Shown here in pieces: positions 51,889 to 63,500 of a stretch of DNA of 64,000 nucleotides. Under the pieces are notes generated by a model. That model was not told the origin of the DNA, made no database searches, and saw only the letters and a list, made by a program, of their open reading frames with translations. Position numbers and translations under genes: made by a program. Every line of letters begins with the position of its first letter. Position 1 is the first letter of the stretch. The DNA is from Synchiropus splendidus (Eukaryota; Chordata; Actinopteri; Syngnathiformes; Callionymidae). The stretch is from the NCBI RefSeq assembly GCF_027744825.2, contig NC_071350.1:434001-498000 (forward strand). Direction: 5' to 3'.

Positions 51889-54800
51889 GTGCATTGTGCC
51901 ATAACTTTTCAGGGAAGCTTCAGAACATGAAATTTTAACCTCCCACTATAGCAGAAAGGGTCTTTCTAGTAGTTGCACATCAAATCTAAACTGTCTGAAG
52001 TGTTTTTCCAAAGTTATCAACACTTTTATGTTTGGCGTTCCGAAACCCACCTTATCTCAGGCTGAAAAGCGTTTTTGTGCATTGTGCCATAACTTTTCAG
52101 GAAAGCTTCAGAACATGAAATTTTAACCTCCCACTAAAGCAGAAAGGGTCTTTCTAGTAGTTGCACATCAAATCTAAACTGTCTGAAGTGTTTTTCCAAA
52201 GTTATCAACACTTTTATGTTTGGCGTTCCGAAACCCACCTTATCTCAGGCTGAAAAGCGTTTTTGTGCATTGTGCCATAACTTTTCAGGGAAGCTTCAGA
52301 ACATGAAATTTTAACCTCCCACTATAGCAGAAAGGGTCTTTCTAGTAGTTGCACATCAAATCTAAGCTGTCTGAAGTGTTTTTCAAAAGTTATCAACACT
52401 TTTATGTTTGGCGTTCCGAAACCCACCTTATCTCAGGCTGAAAAGCGTTTTTGTGCATTGTGCCATAACTTTTCAGGAAAGCTTCAGAACATGAAATTTT
52501 AACATCCCACTATAGCAGAAAGGGTCTTTCTAGTAGTTGCACATCAAATCTAAACTGTCTGAAGTGTTTTTCCAAAGTTATCAACACTTTTATGTTTGGC
52601 GTTCCGAAACCCACCTTATCTCAGGCTGAAAAGCGTTTTTGTGCATTGTGCCATAACTTTTCAGGGAAGCTTCAGAACATGAAATTTTAACCTCCCACTA
52701 TAGCAGAAAGGGTCTTTCTAGTAGTTGCACATCAAATCTAAGCTGTCTGAAGTGTTTTTCAAAAGTTATCAACACTTTTATGTTTGGCGTTCCGAAACCC
52801 ACCTTATCTCAGGCTGAAAAGCGTTTTTACGCATTGTGCCATAACTTTTCAGGGAAGCTTCAGAACATGAAATTTTAACCTCCCACTATAGCAGAAAGGG
52901 TCTTTCTAGTAGGTGCACATCAAATCTAAGCTCTCTGAAGTGTTTTTCGAAAGTTATCAACACTTTTATGTTTGGCGTTCCGAAACCCACCTTATCTCAG
53001 GCTGAAAAGCGTTTTTGTGCATTGTGCCATAACTTTTCAGGGAAGCTTCAGAACATGAAATTTTAACCTGCCACTATAACAGAAAGGGTCTTTCTAGTAG
53101 TTGCACATCAAATCTAAACTGTCTGAAGTGTTTTTCCAAAGTTATTAACACTTTTATGTTTGGCGTTCCGAAACCCACCTTATCTCAGGCTGAAAAGCGT
53201 TTTTGTGCATTGTGCCATAACTTTTCAGGGAAGCTTCAGAACATGAAATTTTAACCTCCCACTATAGCAGAAAGGGTCTTTCTAGTAGTTGCACATCAAA
53301 TCTAAGCTGTCTGAAGTGTTTTTCAAAAGTTATCAACACTTTTATGTTTGGCGTTCCGAAACCCACCTTATCTCAGGCTGAAAAGCGTTTTTGTGCATTG
53401 TGCCATAACTTTTCAGGGAAGCTTCAGAACATGAAATTTTAACCTGCCACTATAGCAGAAAGGGTCTTTCTAGTAGTTGCACATCAAATCTAAACTGTCT
53501 GAAGTGTTTTTCCAAAGTTATTAACACTTTTATGTTTGGCGTTGCGAAACCCACCTTATCTCAGGCTGAAAAGCGTTTTTGTGCATTGTGCCATAACTTT
53601 TCAGGGAAGCTTCAGAACATGAAATTTTAACCTCCCACTATAGCAGAAAGGGTCTTTCTAGTAGTTGCACATCAAATCTAAACTGTCTGAAGTGTTTTTC
53701 CAAAGTTATCAACACTTTTATGTTTGGCGTTCCGAAACCCACCTTATCTCAGGCTGAAAAGCGTTTTTGTGCATTGTGCCATAACTTTTCAGGAAAGCTT
53801 CAGAACATGAAATTTTAACCTCCCACTAAAGCAGAAAGGGTCTTTCTAGTAGTTGCACATCAAATCTAAACTGTCTGAAGTGTTTTTCCAAAGTTATCAA
53901 CACTTTTATGTTTGGCGTTCCGAAACCCACCTTATCTCAGGCTGAAAAGCGTTTTTGTGCATTGTGCCATAACTTTTCAGGGAAGCTTCAGAACATGAAA
54001 TTTTAACCTCCCACTATAGCAGAAAGGGTCTTTCTAGTAGTTGCACATCAAATCTAAGCTGTCTGAAGTGTTTTTCAAAAGTTATCAACACTTTTATGTT
54101 TGGCGTTCCGAAACCCACCTTATCTAAGGCTGAAAAGCGTTTTTGTGCATTGTGCCATAACTTTTCAGGAAAGCTTCAGAACATGAAATTTTAACATCCC
54201 ACTATAGCAGAAAGGGTCTTTCTAGTAGTTGCACATCAAATCTAAACTGTCTGAAGTGTTTTTCCAAAGTTATCAACACTTTTATGTTTGGCGTTCCGAA
54301 ACCCACCTTATCTCAGGCTGAAAAGCGTTTTTGTGCATTGTGCCATAACTTTTCAGGGAAGCTTCAGAACATGAAATTTTAACCTCCCACTATAGCAGAA
54401 AGGGTCTTTCTAGTAGTTGCACATCAAATCTAAGCTGTCTGAAGTGTTTTTCAAAAGTTATCAACACTTTTATGTTTGGCGTTCCGAAACCCACCTTATC
54501 TCAGGCTGGAAAGCGTTTTTACGCATTGTGCCATAACTTTTCAGGGAAGCTTCAGAACATGAAATTTTAACCTCCCACTATAGCAGAAAGGGTCTTTCTA
54601 GTAGGTGCACATCAAATCTAAGCTCTCTGAAGTGTTTTTCGAAAGTTATCAACACTTTTATGTTTGGCGTTCCGAAACCCACCTTATCTCAGGCTGAAAA
54701 GCGTTTTTGTGCATTGTGCCATAACTTTTCAGGGAAGCTTCAGAACATGAAATTTTAACCTGCCACTATAACAGAAAGGGTCTTTCTAGTAGTTGCACAT

Positions 54801-55084
54801 CAAATCTAAACTGTCTGAAGTGTTTTTCCAAAGTTATTAACACTTTTATGTTTGGCGTTCCGAAACCCACCTTATCTCAGGCTGAAAAGCGTTTTTGTGC
54901 ATTGTGCCATAACTTTTCAGGGAAGCTTCAGAACATGAAATTTTAACCTCCCACTATAGCAGAAAGGGTCTTTCTAGTAGTTGCACATCAAATCTAAGCT
55001 GTCTGAAGTGTTTTTCAAAAGTTATCAACACTTTTATGTTTGGCGTTCCGAAACCCACCTTATCTCAGGCTGAAAAGCGTTTTT
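51701..55084. repeat. Tandem nonamer (2 x 1692 bp)
   Basis: The order F D B A B A E F A occurs at 51701-53392 and 53393-55084. Markers repeat 1,692 bases apart: 'cactaaagc' (52132 and 53824), 'aacatccc' (52502 and 54194) and 'ataacag' (53078 and 54770). The same nonamer is present at 46060-47751. Single-copy changes are 'gttgcgaaac' near 53541, 'atctaagg' near 54123 and 'ctggaaagcg' near 54507. Confidence 0.9.
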
Positions 55085-57341
55085 GTGCATTGTGCCATAA
55101 CTTTTCAGGAAAGCTTCAGAACATGAAATTTTAACCTCCCACTATAGCAGAAAGGGTCTTTCTAGTAGTTGCACATCAAATCTAAACTGTCTGAAGTGTT
55201 TTTCCAAAGTTATCAACACTTTTATGTTTGGCGTTCCGAAACCCACCTTATCTCAGGCTGAAAAGCGTTTTTGTGCATTGTGCCATAACTTTTCAGGAAA
55301 GCTTCAGAACATGAAATTTTAACCTCCCACTATAGCAGAAAGGGTCTTTCTAGTAGTTGCACATCAAATCTAAACTGTCTGAAGTGTTTTTCCAAAGTTA
55401 TCAACACTTTTATGTTTGGCGTTCCGAAACCCACCTTATCTCAGGCTGAAAAGCGATTTTGTGCATTGTGCCATAACTTTTCAGGGAAGCTTCAGAACAT
55501 GAAATTTTAACCTCCCACCTTAGCAGAAAGCGTCTTTCTAGTAGTTGCACATCAAATCTAAGCTGTCTGAAGTGTTTTTCAAAAGTTATCAACACTTTTA
55601 TGTTTGGCGTTCCGAAACCCACCTTATCTCAGGCTGAAAAGCGTTTTTACGCATTGTGCCATAACTTTTCAGGGAAGCTTCAGAACATGAAATTTCAACC
55701 TCCCACTATAGCAGAAAGGGTCTTTCTAGTAGGTGCACATCAAATATAAGCTCTCTGAAGTGTTTTTCGAAAGTTATCAACACTTTTATGTTTGGCGTTC
55801 CGAAACCCACCTTATCTCAGGCTGAAAAGCGTTTTTGTGCATTGTGCCATAACTTTTCAGGAAAGCTTCAGAACATGAAATTTTAACCTCCCTCTATAGC
55901 AGAAAGGGTCTTTCTAGTAGTTGCACATCAAATCTAAGCTGTCTGAAGTGTTTTTCAAAAGTTATCAACACTTTTATGTTTGGCGTTCCGAAACCCACCT
56001 TATCTCAGGCTGAAAAGCGTTTTTGTGCATTGTGCCATAACTTTTCAGGAAAGCTTCAGAACATGAAATTTTAACCTCCCACTATAGCAGAAAGGGTCTT
56101 TCTAGTAGTTGCACATCAAATCTAAACTGTCTGAAGTGTTTTTCCAAAGTTATCAACACTTTTATGTTTGGCGTTCCGAAACCCACCTTATCTCAGGCTG
56201 AAAAGCGTTTTTACGCATTGTGCCATAACTTTTCAGGGAAGCTTCAGAACATGAAATTTTAACCTCCCACTATAGCAGAAAGGGTCTTTCTAGTAGTTGC
56301 ACATCAAATCTAAGCTGTCTGAAGTGTTTTTCAAAAGTTATCAACACTTTTATGTTTGGCGTTCCGAAAACCCACCTTATCTCAGGCTGAAAAGCGTTTT
56401 TGTGCATTGTGCCATAACTTTTCAGGAAAGCTTCAGAACATGAAATTTTAACCTCCCACTATAGCAGAAAGGGTCTTTCTAGTAGTTGCACATCAAATCT
56501 AAACTGTCTGAAGTGTTTTTCCAAAGTTATCAACACTTTTATGTTTGGCGTTCCGAAACCCACCTTATCTCAGGCTGAAAAGCGTTTTTACGCATTGTGC
56601 CATAACTTTTCAGGGAAGCTTCAGAACATGAAATTTTAACCTCCCACTATAGCAGAAAGGGTCTTTCTAGTAGGTGCACATCAAATCTAAGCTCTCTGAA
56701 GTGTTTTTCGAAAGTTATCAACACTTTTATGTTTGGCGTTCCGAAACCCACCTTATCTCAGGCTGAAAAGCGTTTTTGTGCATTGTGCCATAACTTTTCA
56801 GGAAAGCTTCAGAACATGAAATTTTAACCTCCCACTATAGCAGAAAGGGTCTTTCTAGTAGTTGCACATCAAATCTAAACTGTCTGAAGTGTTTTTCCAA
56901 AGTTATCAACACTTTTATGTTTGGCGTTCCGAAACCCACCTTATCTCAGGCTGAAAAGCGTTTTTGTGCATTGTGCCATAACTTTTCAGGGAAGCTTCAG
57001 AACATGAAATTTTAACCTCCCACTATAGCAGAAAGGGTCTTTCTAGTAGTTACACATCAAATCTAAGCTGTCTGAAGTGTTTTTCAAAAGTTATCAACAC
57101 TTTTATGTTTGGCGTTCCGAAACCCACCTTATCTCAGGCTGAAAAGCGTTTTTGTGCATTGTGCCATAACTTTTCAGGAAAGCTTCAGAACATGAAATTT
57201 TAACCTCCCACTATAGCAGAAAGGGTCTTTCTAGTAGTTGCACATCAAATCTAAACTGTGTGAAGTGTTTTTCCAAAGTTATCAACACTTTTATGTTTGG
57301 CGTTCCGAAACCCACCTTATCTCAGGCTGAAAAGCGTTTTT
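52453..57341. repeat. 26-monomer segmental duplication, right copy
   Basis: This segment matches 45120-50008 at every one of 26 class calls and at all the shared markers listed for the left copy, including the inserted A ('ccgaaaaccc' at 56364, 7,333 bases after 49031). A one-base insertion in the same place of the same monomer, with the same neighbours, is strong evidence of common descent. Own changes include 'ccacctTagc' near 55515 (left copy has 'ccactatagc'), 'gttacacatc' near 57050 and 'actgtgtgaag' near 57255. Beyond 57341 the order diverges. Confidence 0.93.
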
Positions 57342-58845
57342 GTGCATTGTGCCATAACTTTTCAGGGAAGTTTCAGAACATGAAATTTTAACCTCCCACT
57401 ATAGCAGAAAGGGTCTTTCTAGTAGTTGCACATCAAATCTAAGCTGTCTGAAGTGTTTTTCAAAAGTTATCAACACTTTTATGTTTGGCGTTCCGAAACC
57501 CACCTCATCTCAGGCTGAAAAGCGTTTTTGTGCATTGTGCCATAACTTTTCAGGAAAGCTTCAGAACATGAAATTTTAACCTCCCACTATAGCAGAAAGG
57601 GTCTTTCTAGTAGTTGCACATCAAATCTAAACTGTCTGAAGTGTTTTTCCAAAGTTATCAACACTTTTATGTTTGGCGTTCCGAAACCCACCTTATCTCA
57701 GGCTGAAAAGCGTTTTTGTGCATTGTGCCATAACTTTTCAGGGAAGCTTCAGAACATGAAATTTTAACCTCCCACTATAGCAGAAAGGGTCTTTCTAGTA
57801 GTTGCACATCAAATCTAAACTGTCTGAAGTGTTTTTCAAAAGTTATCAACACTTTTATGTTTGGCGTTCCGAAACCCACCTTATCTCAGGCTGAAAAGCG
57901 TTTTTGTGCATTGTGCCATAACTTTTCAGGGAAGCTTCAGAACATGAAATTTTAACCTCCCACTATAGCAGAAAGGGTCTTTCTAGTAGTTGCACATCAA
58001 ATCTAAGCTGTCTGAAGTGTTTTTCAAAAGTTATCAACACTTTTATGTTTGGCGTTCCGAAACCCACCTTATCTCAGGCTGAAAAGCGTTTTTGTGCATT
58101 GTGCCATAACTTTTCAGGAAAGCTTCAGAACATGAAATTTTAACCTCCCACTATAGCAGAAAGGGTCTTTCTAGTAGTTGCACATCAAATCTAAACTGTC
58201 TGAAGTGTTTTTCCAAAGTTATCAACACTTTTATGTTTGGCGTTCCGAAACCCACCTTATCTCAGGCTGAAAAGCGTTTTTGTGCATTGTGCCATAACTT
58301 TTCAGGGAAGCTTCAGAACATGAAATTTTAACCTCCCACTATAGCAGAAAGGGTCTTTCTAGTAGTTGCACATCAAATCTAAGCTGTCTGAAGTGTTTTT
58401 CAAAAGTTATCAACACTTTTATGTTTGGCGTTCCGAAACCCACCTCATCTCAGGCTGAAAAGCGTTTTTGTGCATTGTGCCATAACTTTTCAGGAAAGCT
58501 TCAGAACATGAAATTTTAACCTCCCACTATAGCAGAAAGGGTCTTTCTAGTAGTTGCACATCAAATCTAAACTGTCTGAAGTGTTTTTCCAAAGTTATCA
58601 ACACTTTTATGTTTGGCGTTCCGAAACCCACCTTATCTCAGGCTGAAAAGCGTTTTTGTGCATTGTGCCATAACTTTTCAGGGAAGCTTCAGAACATGAA
58701 ATTTTAACCTCCCACTATAGCAGAAAGGGTCTTTCTAGTAGTTGCACATCAAATCTAAGCTGTCTGAAGTGTTTTTCAAAAGTTATCAACACTTTTATGT
58801 TTGGCGTTCCGAAACCCACCTTATCTCAGGCTGAAAAGCGTTTTT
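56966..58845. repeat. Tandem pentamer of a third type (offset 940 bp)
   Basis: The order A B A B D' (56966-57905) is followed by A B A B A (57906-58845). The third monomer of each carries 'ccacctcatc' (57500 and 58440), 940 bases apart. The first of these also has 'gaagtttcag' at 57368, losing the AAGCTT site. There are no E or F monomers, so the composition differs from the canonical pentamer although the length is the same. The first two monomers overlap the right end of the 26-monomer duplicate. Confidence 0.85.
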
Positions 58846-60537
58846 GTGCATTGTGCCATAACTTTTCAGGAAAGCTTCAGAACATGAAATTTTAACCTCC
58901 CACTATAGCAGAAAGGGTCTTTCTAGTAGTTGCACATCAAATCTAAACTGTCCGAAGTGTTTTTCCAAAGTTATCAACACTTTTATGTTTGGCGTTCCGA
59001 AACCCACCTTATGTCAGGCTGAAAAGCGTTTTTACGCATTGTGCCATAACTTTTCAGGGAAGCTTCAGAACATGAAATTTTAACCTCCCACTATAGCAGA
59101 AAGGGTCTTTCTCGTAGGTGCACATCAAATCTAAGCTCTCTGAAGTGTTTTTCGAAAGTTATCAACACTTTTATGTTTGGCGTTCCGAAACCCACCTTAT
59201 CTCAGGCTGAAAAGCGTTTTTGTGCATTGTGCCATAACTTTTCAGGGAAGCTTCAGAACATGAAATTTTAACCTCCCACTATAGCAGAAAGGGTCTTTCT
59301 AGTAGTTGCACATCAAATCTAAACTGTCAGAAGTGTTTTTCCAAAGTTATTAACACTTTTATGTTTGGCGTTCCGAAACCCACCTTATCTCAGGCTGAAA
59401 AGCGTTTTTGTGCATTGTGCCATAACTTTTCAGGAAAGCTTCAGAACATGAAATTTTAACCTCCCACTATAGCAGAAAGGGTCTTTCTAGTAGTTGCACA
59501 TCAAATCTAAACTGTCTGAAGTGTTTTTCCAAAGTTATCAACACTTTTATGTTTGGCGTTCCGAAACCCACCTTATCTCAGGCTGAAAAGCGTTTTTGTG
59601 CATTGTGCCATAACTTTTCAGGGAAGCTTCAGAACATGAAATTTTAACCTCCAACTATAGCAGAAAGGGTCTTTCTAGTAGTTGCACATCAAATCTAAGC
59701 TGTCTGAAGTGTTTTTCAAAAGTTATCAACATTTGTATGTTTGGCGTTCCGAAACCCACCTTATCTCAGGCTGAAAAGCGTTTTTGTGCATTGTGCCATA
59801 ACTTTTCAGGAAAGCTTCAGAACATGAAATTTTAACCTCCCACTATAGCAGAAAGGGTCTTTCTAGTAGTTGCACATCAAATCTAAACTGTCCGAAGTGT
59901 TTTTCCAAAGTTATCAACACTTTTATGTTTGGCGTTCCGAAACCCACCTTATCTCAGGCTGAAAAGCGTTTTTACGCATTGTGCCATAACTTTTCAGGGT
60001 AGCTTCAGAACATGAAATTTTAACCTCCCACTATAGCAGAAAGGGTCTTTCTAGTAGGTGCACATCAAATCTAAGCTCTCTGAAGTGTTTTTCGAAAGTT
60101 ATCAACACTTTTATGTTTGGCGTTACGAAACCCACCTTATCTCAGGCTGAAAAGCGTTTTTGTGCATTGTGCCATAACTTTTCAGGGAAGCTTCAGAACA
60201 TGAAATTTTAACCTGCCACTATAGCAGAAAGGGTCTTTCTAGTAGTTGCACATCAAATCTAAACTGTCTGAAGTGTTTTTCCAAAGTTATTAACACTTTT
60301 ATGTTTGGCGTTCCGAAACCCACCTTATCTCAGGCTGAAAAGCGTTTTTGTGCATTGTGCCATAACTTTTCAGGGAAGCTTCAGAACATGAAATTTTAAC
60401 CTCCCACTATAGCAGAAAGGGTCTTTCTAGTAGTTGCACATCAAATCTAAACTGTCTGAAGTGTTTTTCCAAAGTTATCAACACTTTTATGTTTGGCGTT
60501 CCGAAACCCACCTTATCTCAGGCTGAAAAGCGTTTTT
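58658..60537. repeat. Tandem canonical pentamer (2 x 940 bp)
   Basis: The order A B E F' B (58658-59597) is followed by A B E F D (59598-60537). F' and F differ only at base 54, and B and D only at base 26. Both B copies at the second position carry 'actgtccgaag' (near 58947 and 59887), 940 bases apart. Changes in one copy only include 'ttatgtcagg' near 59011, 'tctcgtagg' near 59110, 'ctgtcagaag' near 59325, 'ctccaactat' near 59649, 'catttgtatg' near 59730, 'cagggtagc' near 59996 and 'cgttacgaaa' near 60121. Confidence 0.87.
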
Positions 60538-63500
60538 GTGCATTGTGCCATAACTTTTCAGGGAAGCTTCAGAACATGAAATTTTAACCTCCCACTATAG
60601 CAGAAAGGGTCTTTCTAGTAGTTGCACATCAAATCTAAGCTGTCTGAAGTGTTTTTCAAAAGTTATCAACACTTTTATGTTTGGCGTTCCGAAACCCACC
60701 TTATCTCAGGCTGAAAAGCGTTTTTGTGCATTGTGCCATAACTTTTCAGGAAAGCTTCAGAACATGAAATTTTAACCTCCCACTATAGCAGAAAGGGTCT
60801 TTCTAGTAGTTGCACATCAAATCTAAACTGTCTGAAGTGTTTTTCCAAAGTTATCAACACTTTTATGTTTGGCGTTCCGAAACCCACCTTATCTCAGGCT
60901 GAAAAGCGTTTTTGTGCATTGTGCCATAACTTTTCAGGAAAGCTTCAGAACATGAAATTTTAACCTCCCACTATAGCAGAAAGGGTCTTTCTAGTAGTTG
61001 CACATCAAATCTAAACTGTCTGAAGTGTTTTTCCAAAGTTATCAACACTTTTATGTTTGGCGTTCCGAAACCCACCTTATCTCAGGCTGAAAAGCGTTTT
61101 TGTGCATTGTGCCATAACTTTTCAGGAAAGCTTCAGAACATGAAATTTTAACCTCCCACTATAGCAGAAAGGGTCTTTCTAGTAGTTGCACATCAAATCT
61201 AAACTGTCTGAAGTGTTTTTCCAAAGTTATCAACACTTTTATGTTTGGCGTTCCGAAACCCACCTTATCTCAGGCTGAAAAGCGTTTTTGTGCATTGTGC
61301 CATAACTTTTCAGGGAAGCTTCAGAACATGAAATTTTAACCTCCCACTATAGCAGAAAGGGTCTTTCTAGTAGTTGCACATCAAATCTAAACTGTCTGAA
61401 GTGTTTTTCCAAAGTTATCAACACTTTTATGTTTGGCGTTCCGAAACCCACCTTATCTCAGGCTGAAAAGCGTTTTTGTGCATTGTGCCATAACTTTACA
61501 GGGAAGCTTCAGAACATGAAATTTTAACCTCCCACTATAGCAGAAAGGGTCTTTCTAGTAGTTGCACATCAAATCTAAGCTGTCTGAAGTGTTTTTCAAA
61601 AGTTATCAACACTTTTATGTTTGGCGTTCCGAAACTCACCTTATCTCAGGCTGAAAAGCGTTTTTGTGCATTGTGCCATAACTTTTCAGGAAAGCTTCAG
61701 AACATGAAATTTTAACCTCCCACTATAGCAGAAAGGGTCTTTCTAGTAGTTGCAAATCAAATCTAAACTGTCTGAAGTGTTTTTCCAAAGTTATCAACAC
61801 TTTTATGTTTGGCGTTCCGAAACCCACCTTATCTCAGGCTGAAAAGCGTTTTTACGCATTGTGCCATAACTTTTCAGAGAAGCTTCAGAACATGAAATTT
61901 TAACCTCCCACTATAGCAGAAACGGTCTTTCTAGTAGGTGCACATCAAATCTAAGCTCTCTGAAGTGTTTTTCGAAAGTTATCAACACTTTTATGTTTGG
62001 CGTTCCGAAACCCACCTTATCTCAGGCTGAAAAGCGTTTTTGTGCATTGTGCCATAACTTTTCAGGAAAGCTTCAGAACATGAAATTTTAACCTCCCACT
62101 ATAGCAGAAAGGGTCTTTCTAGTAGTTGCACATCAAATCTAAGCTGTCTGAAGTGTTTTTCAAAAGTTATCAACACTTTTATGTTTGGCGTTCCGAAACC
62201 CACCTTATCTCAGGCTGAATAGCGTTTTTGTGCATTGTGCCATAACTTTTCAGGAAAGCTTCAGAACATGAAATTTTAACCTCCCACTATAGCAGAAAGG
62301 GTCTTTCTAGTAGTTGCACATCAAATCTAAACTGTCTGAAGTGTTTTTCCAAAGTTATCAACACTTTTATGTTTGGCGTTCCGAAACCCACCTTATCTCA
62401 GGCTGAAAAGCGTTTTTACGCATTGTGCCATAACTTTTCAGGGAAGCTTCAGAACATGAAATTTTAACCTCCCACTATAGCAGAAAGGGTCTTTCTAGTA
62501 GTTGCACATCAAATCTAAGCTGTCTGAAGTGTTTTTCAAAAGTTATCAACACTTTTATGTTTGGCGTTCCGAAACCCACCTTATCTCAGGCTGAAAAGCG
62601 TTTTTGTGCATTGTGCCATAACTTTTCAGGAAAGCTTCAGAACATGAAATTTTAACCTCCCACTATAGCAGAAAGGGTCTTTCTAGTAGTTGCACATCAA
62701 ATCTAAACTGTCTGAAGTGTTTTTCCAAAGTTATCAACACTTTTATGTTTGGCGTTCCGAAACCCACCTTATCTCAGGCTGAAAAGCGTTTTTACGCATT
62801 GTGCCATAACTTTTCAGGGAAGCTTCAGAACATGAAATTTTAACCTCCCACTATAGCAGAAAGGGTCTTTCTAGTAGGTGCACATCAAATCTAAGCTCTC
62901 TGAAGTGTTTTTCGAAAGTTATCAACACTTTTATGTTTGGCGTTCCGAAACCCACCTTATCTCAGGCTGAAAAGCGTTTTTGTGCATTGTGCCATAACTT
63001 TTCAGGAAAGCTTCAGAACATGAAATTTTAACCTTCCACTATAGCAGAAAGGGTCTTTCTAGTAGTTGCACATCAAATCTAAACTGTCTGAAGTGTTTTT
63101 CCAAAGTTATTAACACTTTTATGTTTGGCGTTCCGAAACCCACCTTATCTCAGGCTGAAAAGCGTTTTTGTGCATTGTGCCATAACTTTTCAGGGAAGCT
63201 TCAGAACATGAAATTTTAACCTCCCACTATAGCAAAAAGGGTCTTCCTAGTAGTTGCACATCAAATCTAAACTGTCTGAAGTGTTTTTCCAAAGTTATTA
63301 ACACTTTTATGTTTGGCGTTCCGAAACCCACCTTATCTCAGGCTGAAAAGCGTTTTTGTGCATTGTGCCATAACTTTTCAGGGAAGCTTCAGAACATGAA
63401 ATTTTAACCTCCCACTATAGCAGAAAGGGTCTTTCTAGTAGTTGCACATCAAATCTAAACTGTCTGAAGTGTTTTTCCAAAGTTATCAACACTTTTATGT

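Noticed and set aside
14991..55622. Ten open frames of 63-73 codons as protein-coding genes
   Set aside because: All are the same satellite read in two frames, opened by a single change that removes a stop or makes a TTG start. All need non-ATG starts, the unit of 188 bases is not a multiple of three, and no coding-type conservation is visible.
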